DNA from: Planococcus sp. MB-3u-03
Lineage (GTDB): Bacteria > Bacillota > Bacilli > Bacillales_A > Planococcaceae
Direction of reading: 5' to 3'
Assembly: GCF_002833405.1 (NCBI RefSeq)
Contig: NZ_CP025135.1
Span: 1,407,501 to 1,471,500 of the forward strand
Length of the DNA stretch: 64,000 nt
Position 1 is the stretch's first letter. Every line of letters begins with the position of its first letter. A model generated the notes under the pieces. That model was not told where the DNA came from. It did not search any database and saw only the letters and a program-made list of their open reading frames with translations. The position numbers and the translations under genes are program-made. This document shows positions 21,397 to 31,315 of this stretch, piece by piece.

Positions 21397-21588
21397 TCTC
21401 TGTATGTAAAATAAACCATATCGTTGTTTTATTCAGAGTTTAATTTTATTACGTACATACCATGATAAAAAAGCTGATTCGGAGTTGCTTCAATCGATAT
21501 TCTCAAATCTAATACGCTTCCATATTTTTGAGAAGTTCATTTTCTATCTAATAGTCTGGTAATATAAAACTAATGGTAATTTTAATTA

Positions 21589-22656
21589 GTGAAAGTTGGT
21601 AACGCATTGAAACGTTTTCTTATAACTTTGGCCATCGCGCTGGGCGCTGGCTTTTTGTTCAGTTTGACCGGCTTGTTCCTGCCGTGGCTGTTGGGCCCGA
21701 TGGCGGCTTTTCTTATCTTGCGTCAAGTGACCGATATGAAGTTCCACTGGCCGAAAGTGTTCCGTACGCTCGGGCTATTGCTGCTCGGTGTTCAAATCGG
21801 TGCAGCCTTTACGCAGGAGTCGGTATTGTTGATGGCGGCGGATTTGCCGTATATGTTCATCATGACGATCGCGGTCGTCGCATTTTCCTTAGGGCTCGGC
21901 TTGTTGTTTCAGCGCATGACGCGCGTGACGATGTCGACGGCCTTGCTTGGCTCGATGCCGGGCGGCTTGTCGCAGATGGTGCTCATTTCTGAAGAAGTGA
22001 AATCCGCTAATGTAACGATCGTGTCGGTCATGCAGACCTTCCGCATCCTGCTCATTGTCTTCACCGTGCCGCTCGCAGCAGGACTCTTGTCGGGACGTGC
22101 GCCTGGTGATATCGTGGAGGCAGGCTTCCGTTTCTCACCATATGCATTCGGTATCGCGCTCGTCTTCGGCTATGTATTGTACTGGATCATGAAGCGCATT
22201 TCTTTTCCAGCGCGTGAATTGATGGCGCCGGTTCTTGCGATGGCGGTCGTCCAGACTTTGACAGGTAGTGATTTGGTCGATCTGCCGAGTCTTGTCGTCG
22301 TCATCGCGCAAGTGTTGATCGGGACGCATCTCGGCTTGTCGATGGAAAAGCTCGGCGATTCCTTGGACGGGCGGATTGCAGGGGCGGTGCTCCTCAATAC
22401 CATACTGCTCATCGCGTTTTCAGCGGGTCTTGCTTACGGGCTGGAACTGTTATTGCCGGATTATCTATTTCTCGACTTTTTCTTGAGTGCAGCTCCCGGC
22501 GGCATGGCGGAGATGACCATTACCGCACTCGAAGCGGGGGCGGATGTGCCGCTGGTCACGAGCTTCCATTTGTTCCGGCTGTTCTTCATCTTGCTTGTTG
22601 CGGCGCCGCTCGTGTCTTACTACGTGAAAAAGCTTGACGCTAAATCAGGCTATTGA
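21589..22656 (+). CDS. AbrB-family (PF05145 type) membrane transporter
   Basis: 355-residue protein with about ten hydrophobic helices, beginning RFLITLAIALGAGFLFSL. Two similar halves are visible: FLPWLLGPMAAFLILRQ in the first, and SAAPGGMAEMTITALEAGADVPLV (second half) matching SMPGGLSQMVLISEEVKSANV (first half). This is the duplication that defines the AbrB or putative ammonia monooxygenase family; it is unrelated to the AbrB regulator. The substrate is unknown. GTG 21589 has only a weak upstream purine stretch. It occupies the place where sporulating Bacillus species carry spoVID and ysxE. Confidence 0.85.
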   Translation: MKVGNALKRFLITLAIALGAGFLFSLTGLFLPWLLGPMAAFLILRQVTDMKFHWPKVFRTLGLLLLGVQIGAAFTQESVLLMAADLPYMFIMTIAVVAFSLGLGLLFQRMTRVTMSTALLGSMPGGLSQMVLISEEVKSANVTIVSVMQTFRILLIVFTVPLAAGLLSGRAPGDIVEAGFRFSPYAFGIALVFGYVLYWIMKRISFPARELMAPVLAMAVVQTLTGSDLVDLPSLVVVIAQVLIGTHLGLSMEKLGDSLDGRIAGAVLLNTILLIAFSAGLAYGLELLLPDYLFLDFFLSAAPGGMAEMTITALEAGADVPLVTSFHLFRLFFILLVAAPLVSYYVKKLDAKSGY

Positions 22657-22683
22657 GTACAATAAGCTTAACAGGATATTGAT

Positions 22684-22917
22684 GCGTTGATGAGGATAGT
22701 AAAGTGTCCGGTACATTTCAGAGAGGAAGCCGAGTGGTGAGAAGCTTCCATGTTCCGCATTTGAATGTCACCTCGGAGCAGTTGCCGTGAAATGAGTAGC
22801 GGGAACCGGATGCGAATCCGTTATCGAACTTGAGAGCCAGGCGAATTCTGCCTGTGTATAAAGGTGGTACCGCGAAAAACTCCTTCGTCCTTTACGAGAC
22901 GACAGGAGTTTTTTTGT
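22684..22917 (+). promoter_or_regulatory. T-box riboswitch of valS
   Basis: A typical T-box leader. The stem I region has agagaggaagcc and a probable valine specifier GTC at 22767-22769. The conserved T-box AAAGGTGGTACCGCG is at 22860-22874, and the terminator aactcct...aggagtttttttg at 22878-22917. Binding of uncharged tRNA-Val should stabilise the antiterminator and turn on valS. Confidence 0.9.
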
Positions 22918-22976
22918 ATTCATTTTCAAGTTCGACAGTAAACAGAGCCGAATGTTGGCCAAGAGGAGGAATTTGG

Positions 22977-25597
22977 ATGAGCAAGCAATTATCAACGAAA
23001 TACGAACCGCAAGCAATCGAACAAGGGCGTTACGACTGGTGGGTGGAGAATAAATTCTTCGAAGCGAAACCGGAAAGCGGCAAAACGCCATATACGATCG
23101 TCATCCCGCCGCCGAACGTAACGGGTAAGCTTCACTTGGGGCATGCTTGGGATACGACCTTGCAGGACATCATGACACGCATGAAGCGCATGCAAGGCTA
23201 CGACGCCTTGTGGCTCCCTGGGATGGACCATGCCGGCATCGCGACACAGGCGAAAGTCGAAGGCAAGCTGAAAGAAGAAGGCCGTTCACGCCACGAAATG
23301 GGCCGCGAAGCGTTCCTTGAAGAGTCGTGGAAATGGAAAGAAGAATACGCAGGCCATATCCGCCAGCAATGGTCGAAGCTCGGGCTTGGGCTCGACTATT
23401 CACGCGAGCGTTTCACCTTGGATGAAGGCTTGTCAAAAGCGGTGCGTGAAGTATTCGTCAAATTATACGAGAAGAAATTGATCTACCGCGGCAAGTACAT
23501 CATCAACTGGGACCCGGCGACTAAAACGGCGATCTCGGATATCGAAGTTATCTACAAAGACGTACAAGGCGCGTTCTATCATATGCGCTATCCGCTTGCT
23601 GATGGTTCTGGCCATATCGAAATCGCGACGACTCGCCCGGAGACGATGCTCGGCGATACAGCAGTAGCGGTTCACCCGAGAGATGAACGCTATCAGCATT
23701 TGATCGGCAAAAAAGTCATCTTGCCAATCATCGGCCGTGAAATTGAAATCGTTGCCGACGATTACGTGGATCGTGAATTCGGAAGCGGCGCGGTTAAGAT
23801 CACGCCTGCGCATGACCCGAACGACTTTGAGATCGGCAATCGCCACAATTTGGAGCGCGTCCTCATCATGCACGAAGACGGCTCAATGAACGAAAATGCC
23901 GGCAAATACGAAGGCATGGACCGCTTCGAATGCCGCAAAGCAATCATTAAAGACTTACAGGACATGGACGTTCTGTTCAAAATCGAAGAACATCTTCACT
24001 CGGTCGGGCATTCCGAGCGCAGCGGTGCTGTTGTAGAACCATATTTGTCGACGCAATGGTTCGTAGACATGCAGCCACTCGCCAAAAAAGCGGTCGACAG
24101 CCAGAAGAGCGACGACGGTGTCAATTTCGTGCCGGACCGTTTCGAAAAAACCTATTTGCACTGGATGGAAAACATCCGCGATTGGTGCATCTCGCGTCAA
24201 TTGTGGTGGGGCCATCAGATCCCGGCTTGGTATCATAACGAAACCGGCGAAATCTATGTTGGTCACGAAGCACCGGCGGACGCAGAAAACTGGACGCAAG
24301 ATGAAGATGTACTGGATACGTGGTTCTCATCCGCCCTATGGCCGTTCTCGACACTCGGCTGGCCGGAAGAAAACGATGAGTTGAGCCGTTACTACCCAAC
24401 CGATGCACTCGTGACGGGTTATGACATCATCAATTTCTGGGTATCACGCATGATTTTCCAAGCGCTTGAATTCACTGGCGAAAAACCGTTCAAAGACGTG
24501 CTCATCCACGGCCTCGTTCGGGATGCAGAAGGCCGTAAAATGTCGAAATCACTCGGCAATGGCGTAGACCCTATGGACGTTATCGCAGAATACGGCGCAG
24601 ATTCCTTGCGCTACTTCCTGGCGACTGCATCATCTCCAGGACAGGACTTGCGCTATTCGAATGACAAAGTGGAGTCGGTTTGGAACTTTGCCAATAAAAT
24701 CTGGAACGCATCGCGCTTTGCAATGATGAACATGGAAGGTATGGAGCACAAAGACATCGATTTGTCAGGCGAGAAATCCGTGGCTGATACATGGATCTTG
24801 ACGCGCCTCAACGAAACGATCGAGCAAGTGACAGGCCTTGCGGAACGCTATGAGTTCGGGGAAGTCGGGCGCCTGCTTTATAACTTCATCTGGGATGATT
24901 TCTGTGACTGGTACATCGAAATGGCGAAATTGCCATTGTACGGAGAAGACGAACAAGAGAAAGCGATGACGCGTTCCGTTCTCGCTTATGTGCTCGATAA
25001 CACGATGCGCTTGCTTCACCCGTTCATGCCGTTTATCACGGAAGAAATCTGGCAGAACTTGCCGACAGAAGGCGAATCAATCACGATTGCGGCTTGGCCG
25101 ACAGTGAACGCTGAACTTAGCGACAACAAGAAAGCTGACAGCATGAAGCTCTTGATGGACGTTATCCGTTCGGTCCGCACAATCCGTGCCGAAGTCCAGA
25201 CGCCGATGAGCAAGAAAGTGCCGATGACGATCAGCGCGAAAGACGCGACAACTTTGTCGGTGCTCGAAGAAAACGCCGCGTACATCGAACGTTTCTGCAA
25301 TCCGGAGACTTTGACGATTGGCCACAACATCGAAGCACCAGAGAAATCGATGTCAGCAGTCGTGTCCGAGCGGAATTGTTCATGCCGCTTGAAGGCTTGA
25401 TCGATATCGAAGAAGAATTGAAACGCCTGCAAAAAGAACTCGACAAATGGGCGAAAGAAGTCAAGCTCGTTCAAGGCAAATTGTCGAACGAACGCTTCGT
25501 GTCGAAAGCACCGGAAGCGGTAGTGGCAGAAGAACGCAAGAAAGAAGCGGATTACCTCGAGAAGCACGCAACCGTTGAAAACGCATGGAAGAATTAA
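22977..25597 (+). CDS. valS: valyl-tRNA synthetase ValS (frameshifted near end)
   Basis: Class Ia synthetase of about 873 residues that charges tRNA-Val. The HIGH motif appears as [11 protein letters not shown] and the KMSKS motif as [15 protein letters not shown] connective editing domain follows HIGH ([17 protein letters not shown]), then the anticodon-binding domain and a C-terminal coiled coil. A one-base loss near 25366 (tccgagcgg for tccggagcgg) ends the frame early. The coiled coil ([20 protein letters not shown]) continues in the next frame to 25597. ATG 22977 follows aagaggagga. Essential gene, so probably intact in the cell; controlled by the T-box upstream. Confidence 0.96.
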
Positions 25598-25610
25598 AGA
25601 ACTTGTAATA

Positions 25611-25648
25611 GGAAAAGCGATTCCCTTTAAATGGGAATCGCTTTTTAG
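25611..25648 (+). terminator. terminator of valS
   Basis: aaaagcgattccc and gggaatcgctttt enclose a seven-base loop. A degenerate copy (aatgattcccctaaatggaaatcacttttt) lies at 25890-25921, at the end of the opposing ATP-grasp genes. Confidence 0.85.
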
Positions 25649-25684
25649 GTGTTGAGAAACTTCTGCAGTCTTTCAGGTTCCGTT

Positions 25685-25792
25685 ACAGCCGGACGCTTTC
25701 CGCGGGCACGGCCTCAGCCGCTTCGTCGCTGACGCTCCTGCAGGGTCTTCGGCTCGCGCTGTTCCCGCCGGAGTCGCCGGCTTTCACTTCAC
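25685..25792 (-). repeat. dispersed intergenic repeat, copy 4 (inverted)
   Basis: On the minus strand: aaagccggcgactccggcgggaa...cgaagaccctgcaggagcg...gcggctgaggccgtgcccgcggaaagcgtccgg, the family pattern. It lies between two convergent transcription units. Confidence 0.8.
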
Positions 25793-25918
25793 TAGCATTG
25801 ATGAATTTCTTTGACATACCTTTTATTAATAGTAAATGGAATATATAATTTATGAATGAAAAGCTTTGACTTAATCAACGCTCTGGAAAAAATGATTCCC
25901 CTAAATGGAAATCACTTT

Positions 25919-26708
25919 TTAGTTCCGGTCGCTGTCACGGAATGGATAGTTTTGTTCCAAGTTCGTGAAATGCTGTGACAAGAGCTCGGCAATATTGTCA
26001 TCGTGTGTTTGGTAAAGGAGCGGGCGCCGACGGGGTCTTCAAGTTCGTTGAACACATGGCGGCCGTCTTCCAATAGCAAAAATCGATGCCGAGATAATCA
26101 CTGTTCAAGGCTTTGGCGATTTTTCGACGTCGTTTCGCTGTGGGGCCGTCAGCTCGAAGCGATCAACGGAAGCGCCGAGCGAATAATTCGCTTTAAATGA
26201 ACCGGTAGCACTGCGTTTGACAGCGCCGACGATTTTCTTGCCGATCACATATGCTCGGACATCGGCTATATGCGGAACGACAGGCTGATAGAGGAGCGGC
26301 GATTCAACCGCAGGCACATCTTGCTGTGATTCGACGAGCCAGACTTCCGCGCCGCCGTGGCCATCCACACTTTTGGCGATGTACGGGTACGGCGGAGCCG
26401 ATCGATACGTCGGGATTGCGGGAGGCCAAGAACTTGGAAAAATTGATAACACTGCCATTTATCGTTGGCGATGCGGTTCACTTCCGCACGGTTAATGAGC
26501 CGGACGCCGCGATCTTCCAAAAACGGGCAGCATGAGGCTGGCGTACACGATAAAACACCGATTGCCCATGGACGCGCTGGATTAATTGTTCAAGCCCATC
26601 TTTGCTCCAGTCATCCCAGGTGAGTAACTCAATTGAACAAAAGCGCTTCAGCTCATCGATAAATCCTTGATTGTGCTGTGCGGCAGCGGATTCATACAAA
26701 ACGATCAT
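25919..26708 (-). CDS. ATP-grasp ligase-like protein, RimK/YheCD type (frameshifted)
   Basis: Second gene of an inverted pair, starting at ATG 26708 and overlapping the stop of its upstream partner. N-terminus: MIVLYESAAAQHNQGFIDEL. After frame changes it reads RGVRLINRAEVNRIANDKWQ, then PYIAKSVDGHGGAEVWLVE, VRAYVIGKKIVGAVKRSA, LNSDYLGIDF, LLEDGRHVFNELEDPVGARS, and ends YPFRDSDRN at 25919. The lysine/glycine loop (KSVDGHGG), the IGxxIVGAVKR block and the acidic FNELEDPVG metal site are ATP-grasp features. At least four indels break it, and since the partner shows compensating ones this is likely sequence error. Probable substrate: a peptide or carboxylate; unknown. Confidence 0.7.
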
Positions 26709-27565
26709 GCCAAATCCTCCTGGATATAGCGCATCATCGCATCTGCGACATTGACGCCTGTGACATTGAGGATATTGCGGATATGCGCAGCGGCATTAAC
26801 TTCACAGACGAGCGTCTGGCCGTCGGGTCCGTAGAGCAGATCGACGCCGGCAAATACGGCACCGACTGCTTGCGCCGCATCCAGTGCGAGTTGTTCTTGC
26901 TGGGGAGTTAGTTCGACAGGGAATGCCCGGCCGCCATTTGTGATATTTGCACGGAAATCGGTATCGGATTGCCGTTTCATGGCAGCGACGATTTTTCGCC
27001 GACGATATTGACGCGGATGTCGCGCCCCGGCTTTCTGCGATGAATTCCTGGAACACGTAATCGATGCCCGATAAGCTTTCGACTTTTCGTAAAACTGTCC
27101 TTCGGTTTCGATCAGATACACTTTCATGCCGAACGACCCGTGCCCTTCCTTGATGATCATCGGCAAGCCGAGTTGATCCAAGACGCCTTCGTAATAACCC
27201 GAACCCTGAATCGGGAAGTTCGGGTACACTTTCGGTGCGACGATCGTCTTCGGCATCGGGATCTTTCGTTCCGACAGGCGAATGTATTGCGTTGCCTTAT
27301 TGTCACATAAATCGATGATCGCAGGATCGTTATAGACAGGGACGCCGCGGCTTTTCAGGAAATAGCCAAGCAAGATATCTTTGTCGAGCAATACGGCAAA
27401 ATCCGGAAATATCTGCTGTTCAGACAGCGACATTTGGATTTCATAATTTTTCATAATTGACACTTGGATGCCTTGGCGCTCGGCGGCTTCTGCCATCAAT
27501 TGCGCTTGGTCTTGAAATTTATCGGAAACGAGGCTTCCGTTATAGATAACCCAACAACTCAGCAT
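26705..27565 (-). CDS. RimK-like ATP-grasp protein
   Basis: About 286 residues. The N-terminal half is unusual (LSCWVIYNGSLVSDKFQDQA). An ATP-grasp core follows: IPMPKTIVAPK, PMIIKEGHGSFGMKVYLI (ATP lysine and Gly loop), EKIVAAMKRQS, FRANITNGG and a C-terminal VCEVNAAAHIRNI metal-binding block. Around 27000-27090 three single-base losses that cancel give a false stretch. The expected residues (VFQEFIAESRG, DIRVNIVG) are readable in other frames. ATG 27565 has gaaggtgg at good spacing; ATG 27571 is too close to it. It is transcribed away from folC and shares ATGA overlap with the next gene. RimK relatives add amino acids to C-termini; the true substrate is unknown. Confidence 0.78.
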   Translation of the reverse strand: MLSCWVIYNGSLVSDKFQDQAQLMAEAAERQGIQVSIMKNYEIQMSLSEQQIFPDFAVLLDKDILLGYFLKSRGVPVYNDPAIIDLCDNKATQYIRLSERKIPMPKTIVAPKVYPNFPIQGSGYYEGVLDQLGLPMIIKEGHGSFGMKVYLIETEGQFYEKSKAYRASITCSRNSSQKAGARHPRQYRRRKIVAAMKRQSDTDFRANITNGGRAFPVELTPQQEQLALDAAQAVGAVFAGVDLLYGPDGQTLVCEVNAAAHIRNILNVTGVNVADAMMRYIQEDLA

Positions 27566-27637
27566 TTCCATTCCACCTTCATGATATACTCATACTAAAA
27601 AAGTGTATCATGTTTACTTACAGAAAGAGGTTTTTTT

Positions 27638-28828
27638 ATGATTACAGGACTCGATTACTATAAAGATAAATGGGGTGTCCGGTCGGACGCTTCGATTCAA
27701 CCTGGACTAGAAGCAATGGAATCCGCGTTAGCTGAATTGGGGAACCCCCACCACGGGCTGCCATTTATCCACATTGCTGGAACCAATGGCAAAGGCTCAA
27801 CGGCAGCTTTCGTTTCATCCATTCTCATGGCGCACGGAAAACGTGTCGGGAATTTCTTTTCGCCTGCGATCGAAGATATCCATGACCAAATCCAAATAGA
27901 TCGGCAGCCGGTCGGAGCAGCGGAATTCGACAAGGCAATGGAGCAGCTGGCGAAAGTAAAAACGCCATTGACGGATTTTGAATTGTTGACGGCGGCTGCC
28001 TTTCTTATATTGAAGGAAAAATCTCCAGATTACATGATCATCGAAGCAGGCATGGGAGGCAGATTCGACAGCACCAATGTCATCGAGCCGCTCATTGCGA
28101 TCATCACCAGCATTTCCAAAGAACATACAAAGTTTCTCGGCGACAGTATTGAAGAAATTGCCTGGCATAAAGCGGGGATCATCAAACAGGACAAGCCTGT
28201 CGTCATCGGCCCAGTGCCGCAATCAGCTCACAAGATCATCGATGAAATATCACAAGAAAACAATTCCTCCCTCGTAGCTGTGGATCACAGTTACGAAGGC
28301 CCGCTGAAATTAAAGGGAGAGCACCAGAAAGCCAATGCTGCATTGGCCTGGACGGCGGTTCAACAATTGCTGGGACAAGCGTTCGAAGAAGAACAAGCCG
28401 CTTTCGGCCTCACGCAAGCAAGCATTCCGTTCCGCTTTGAAGAAGTTTTCCATGATGTCATTTTCGACGGTGCCCATAATGAAGCGAGCATTAATGCTTT
28501 AGTGGAGACCATAACGGAAAATTATCCGAACAGAGAAATCCATATCGTTATGGGGTTAATTAAAGAAAAGGACTATTTATCCATTTTAAAGAGTTTGGAA
28601 AAAATAAGCAGTCACTTTACTTTTATTGATTTCGCTGATGAGCGTGCTATGCCGGCACAGATTTTATTTTCAGAAAATATAAGTAAAATAAAGACAATTC
28701 AAAATGATTATGATATATTACCTGTATGCAACAATGGAGAAGTGACAATAGTCACAGGATCTCTTTATCTATTGAGCCTATTGAAAAAACAACATTATCA
28801 AATGTTCCGGCATTACAAAAACCGCTGA
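27638..28828 (+). CDS. folC: folylpolyglutamate/dihydrofolate synthase FolC
   Basis: 396-residue Mur-ligase-like enzyme that adds glutamates to folates. The P-loop is IAGTNGKGSTAAF. The carbamylated-lysine region and metal site are seen in KEHTKFLGDSIEEIAWHKAG, the family block DYMIIEAGMGGRFDSTN is clear, and the C-terminal domain has FDGAHNEASI. RBS agaaagagg precedes ATG 27638. Somewhat short compared with about 430 in B. subtilis. valS-folC is a conserved neighbourhood in Bacillales, here split by the inverted ATP-grasp pair. Confidence 0.95.
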   Translation: MITGLDYYKDKWGVRSDASIQPGLEAMESALAELGNPHHGLPFIHIAGTNGKGSTAAFVSSILMAHGKRVGNFFSPAIEDIHDQIQIDRQPVGAAEFDKAMEQLAKVKTPLTDFELLTAAAFLILKEKSPDYMIIEAGMGGRFDSTNVIEPLIAIITSISKEHTKFLGDSIEEIAWHKAGIIKQDKPVVIGPVPQSAHKIIDEISQENNSSLVAVDHSYEGPLKLKGEHQKANAALAWTAVQQLLGQAFEEEQAAFGLTQASIPFRFEEVFHDVIFDGAHNEASINALVETITENYPNREIHIVMGLIKEKDYLSILKSLEKISSHFTFIDFADERAMPAQILFSENISKIKTIQNDYDILPVCNNGEVTIVTGSLYLLSLLKKQHYQMFRHYKNR

Positions 28829-28875
28829 TCAGCAAAAACGGGGGCGATGCGAGAACATAGCAAGGGAGAAGAGCG

Positions 28876-30582
28876 ATGGATCCTTTATCAAAAAGGAGGA
28901 GAATCCTGTGGACGGCATGGTTATTAGTCGTTCCGCCAGGACTTTACCTCATCTATCAATATTACCCGCCGCCTTCTATGGAAATGGCCGATGTTTTAGC
29001 CTATTTGGCCTTTTTTGTATTGGCTTGCCTGTTCCCGATGAACATCAGCGGCGTGCCGACTTACCTCGTCCAATGGCTGACGGTTGCAGTATTTTTGAAG
29101 TATGGGCTTTTCGTGGAAGTGGTTCTGTCCCAAATCACAATGATCATTGTCATTTTAAGGCTTCGCACGTCTGAAAGCCTGTCGGTCCGAATCCCTTTCA
29201 ATTCGATGATGTTCTACTTCATTTCTGTGCTTGCCGGCTTGTCATTCCTGTTTGCTGGCGGACAGATCGGTTCGTTGAATCTGGTCGATGTCGTTATATT
29301 CGGATTGATATTCCAGACCGTGTCGGTTATTTCCAATCAATTGATCCTCTATGGGTATGCACGGATCCTCGGGGAGCATAAGGACTTTTTCTCGCTGGAT
29401 TCCATTTGGGATTTTGCCATCACCTTTTTGGTGTTTCCATTCTCCATCGCCCTCTATATGTCAGAAGCTTATTTTGGCCTAGCAGCATTATTGCTTCTCG
29501 GCATCCCGTTTTTTACGATGACCGCCGTGATCCGCATGTACACCAATTCAGAAAAAGTGAACAACGATTTGAAAAAAGCGGGAGAGATTGGCCATCAATT
29601 GGCTGACCGCCTGTCTTCGGATGAAGTGCTCGATCAATTCGTCATTCAAGTCGCTCAATTATTCAAAGTGGATTATGCCTATGTAATCGATTACCGCAAT
29701 CATGAACAACTAGTCATGCTACGAGTGTTCGAAGACAATGAATTCAAGCCGCTCGACGCAGAGCCCTTCGACTACGATCAAGGGATCGCGGGAAAAGCGA
29801 TCATCGAAAACGATTCCTTTATGTTCAGCAGCAAAACCCAGTGGAAGAGCATTCAGACGGATTATATCCGTGCAGATTCGGAAAGCCTCATGGCGATGCC
29901 CATCTCACGCAATAATAAAATCGAGGGGGTCTTGGTACTCGCCGCACGGAGAAAACATGCGTTTGTCCACCATCAACTTCAAATTCTGGATATCTTGAGC
30001 ACTTATTTTGCCGTATCCTTGGAAAAAGCGGTCCTCGTCCAAAAAGCGATCGCCAAGAGTGAACGCTGCGGTTTGACCAAATTGTACAATTACCGCTACT
30101 TGGACGAAGCCATCGGAAAATGCATGGAGCAAGTCAATAGCGGCCAACTCGACCATCTGTCCGTAGTGATGATGGACATCGATTTTTTCAAAGCCATCAA
30201 CGATAAATACGGCCACCAAAGCGGCAATGAAATTCTGGTCGCGCTGGCCAATCTACTGACGAAAATGGTCGGAGATGAAGGAACCGTTGCCCGCTACGGG
30301 GGCGAAGAGTTTGTCATCTTGTTGCCCGGCTATAGCAAGGACGTGTCCATGCTGTTCGCTGAGAATATCCGCAAAGAAATAGAGAAGCATGAGTTCACCA
30401 TCCATAGTGACCTGGATGATCATCGCGGTACGGTGGGCATCAAGATCACCATGAGCATCGGCGTCTCTTCAGCGCCAGAAGATAGCGATGACGCCATGGC
30501 CATGATACGAAATGCAGACCGGGCATTGTATATCGGTGCCAAGCAGGCAGGACGCAATAAGGTCGCAGCCTACACGAAATAA
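28876..30582 (+). CDS. membrane diguanylate cyclase with GAF and GGDEF domains
   Basis: 568 residues. Roughly the first 210 form six or so membrane helices (LVVPPGLYLIYQYYPP, VLAYLAFFVLACLF and others). A GAF-like sensor domain follows (about 235-385, AYVIDYRNHEQLVML ... ALEKAVLVQ region), then a GGDEF domain (about 400-565). The active-site loop is intact as RYGGEEF, and MMDIDFFKAINDKYGH carries the metal-binding Asp and substrate residues. So synthesis of c-di-GMP is expected. The inhibitory I-site RxxD is absent at its normal place before GGEEF. RBS agggagaagagcg. It has its own terminator but directly precedes the pilus cluster, suggesting c-di-GMP control of pili. Confidence 0.92.
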   Translation: MDPLSKRRRILWTAWLLVVPPGLYLIYQYYPPPSMEMADVLAYLAFFVLACLFPMNISGVPTYLVQWLTVAVFLKYGLFVEVVLSQITMIIVILRLRTSESLSVRIPFNSMMFYFISVLAGLSFLFAGGQIGSLNLVDVVIFGLIFQTVSVISNQLILYGYARILGEHKDFFSLDSIWDFAITFLVFPFSIALYMSEAYFGLAALLLLGIPFFTMTAVIRMYTNSEKVNNDLKKAGEIGHQLADRLSSDEVLDQFVIQVAQLFKVDYAYVIDYRNHEQLVMLRVFEDNEFKPLDAEPFDYDQGIAGKAIIENDSFMFSSKTQWKSIQTDYIRADSESLMAMPISRNNKIEGVLVLAARRKHAFVHHQLQILDILSTYFAVSLEKAVLVQKAIAKSERCGLTKLYNYRYLDEAIGKCMEQVNSGQLDHLSVVMMDIDFFKAINDKYGHQSGNEILVALANLLTKMVGDEGTVARYGGEEFVILLPGYSKDVSMLFAENIRKEIEKHEFTIHSDLDDHRGTVGIKITMSIGVSSAPEDSDDAMAMIRNADRALYIGAKQAGRNKVAAYTK

Positions 30583-30624
30583 GACTACAGAACGGCTTTT
30601 GCCGATTCTGTAGTCTTTTTCTCT
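30581..30624 (+). terminator. terminator of the diguanylate cyclase gene
   Basis: aagactacagaa and ttctgtagtctt pair around cggcttttgccga, followed by a T-run. Confidence 0.9.
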
Positions 30625-30801
30625 CAGGAAAGATGGGAATAAAAGCTAAAGTTTTATTAAAAGTATAGATTATCCTGTAAAATACCGTGTCAAAACCAAG
30701 TAAACATGCAATAATATAGGCGTAGCAGGATTTAGATATAAAGACTTCACAATAAGGAAATTAATTACAATAAACGATGCAATTTTAGGGGAATGCAGGA
30801 A

Positions 30802-31315
30802 ATGAACAAGCTGAAATCGCAACAAGGCTTTAACGCTCGTCGAAGTGCTGGCGGCGCTCGTCATCCTCGGCATCGTATTCGTCGGCATCATGACCGTATT
30901 TCCCAAATGACCTTGTTCAACAACAAGACCGAAGCGAAGCTCGACACGATGAACTTGGCCAGGCAGGAGATGGCGAATATCACCAATGCTGACTGGCTGG
31001 GCGACCGCGACGAAGCGGATCCAGTCATTTATGAAAATTCGTCGATAAATACGAAGTGACGATGAACAGTTTGAGTTATACAAAGTTTCAGAACAAAACG
31101 GTTATGCTCGATTCGAAAAGCAGGATGGCTACACATACGAAGTAGAACTTGCACTCGCCTGTACGCCTTTTTGACTGAGAGCGAGACGAGCCTTTAAAAT
31201 GCGATGATCCTACTCTTGCCCAGCTGCACAAAATGCATTTAAAATTTATCAGGACGGCCAAGTGAATAGTGAAACATATGGCTATCTTCAATACCGTGTA
31301 GAGGAACAAAATTGA
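30802..31315 (+). CDS. minor prepilin, PilV-like (frameshifted)
   Basis: Starts at ATG 30802 after gcagga. The class III signal is clear after repairing one extra base: NKLKSQQGF, then TLVEVLAALVILGIVFVGIMTVF, with cleavage after Gly and Glu at +5. Then QMTLFNNKTEAKLDTMNLARQEM as in PilV-type minor pilins. Indels near 30826, 30908 and 31040 break the frame; the last readable part is YGYLQYRVEEQN, ending at the TGA at 31313. Its stop overlaps the next start (TGATG). It should be processed by PilD and help start pilus assembly. Confidence 0.75.

Noticed and set aside
21589..22656. Transition-state regulator AbrB
   Set aside because: The protein is a ten-helix membrane protein; the shared name refers to a different family.
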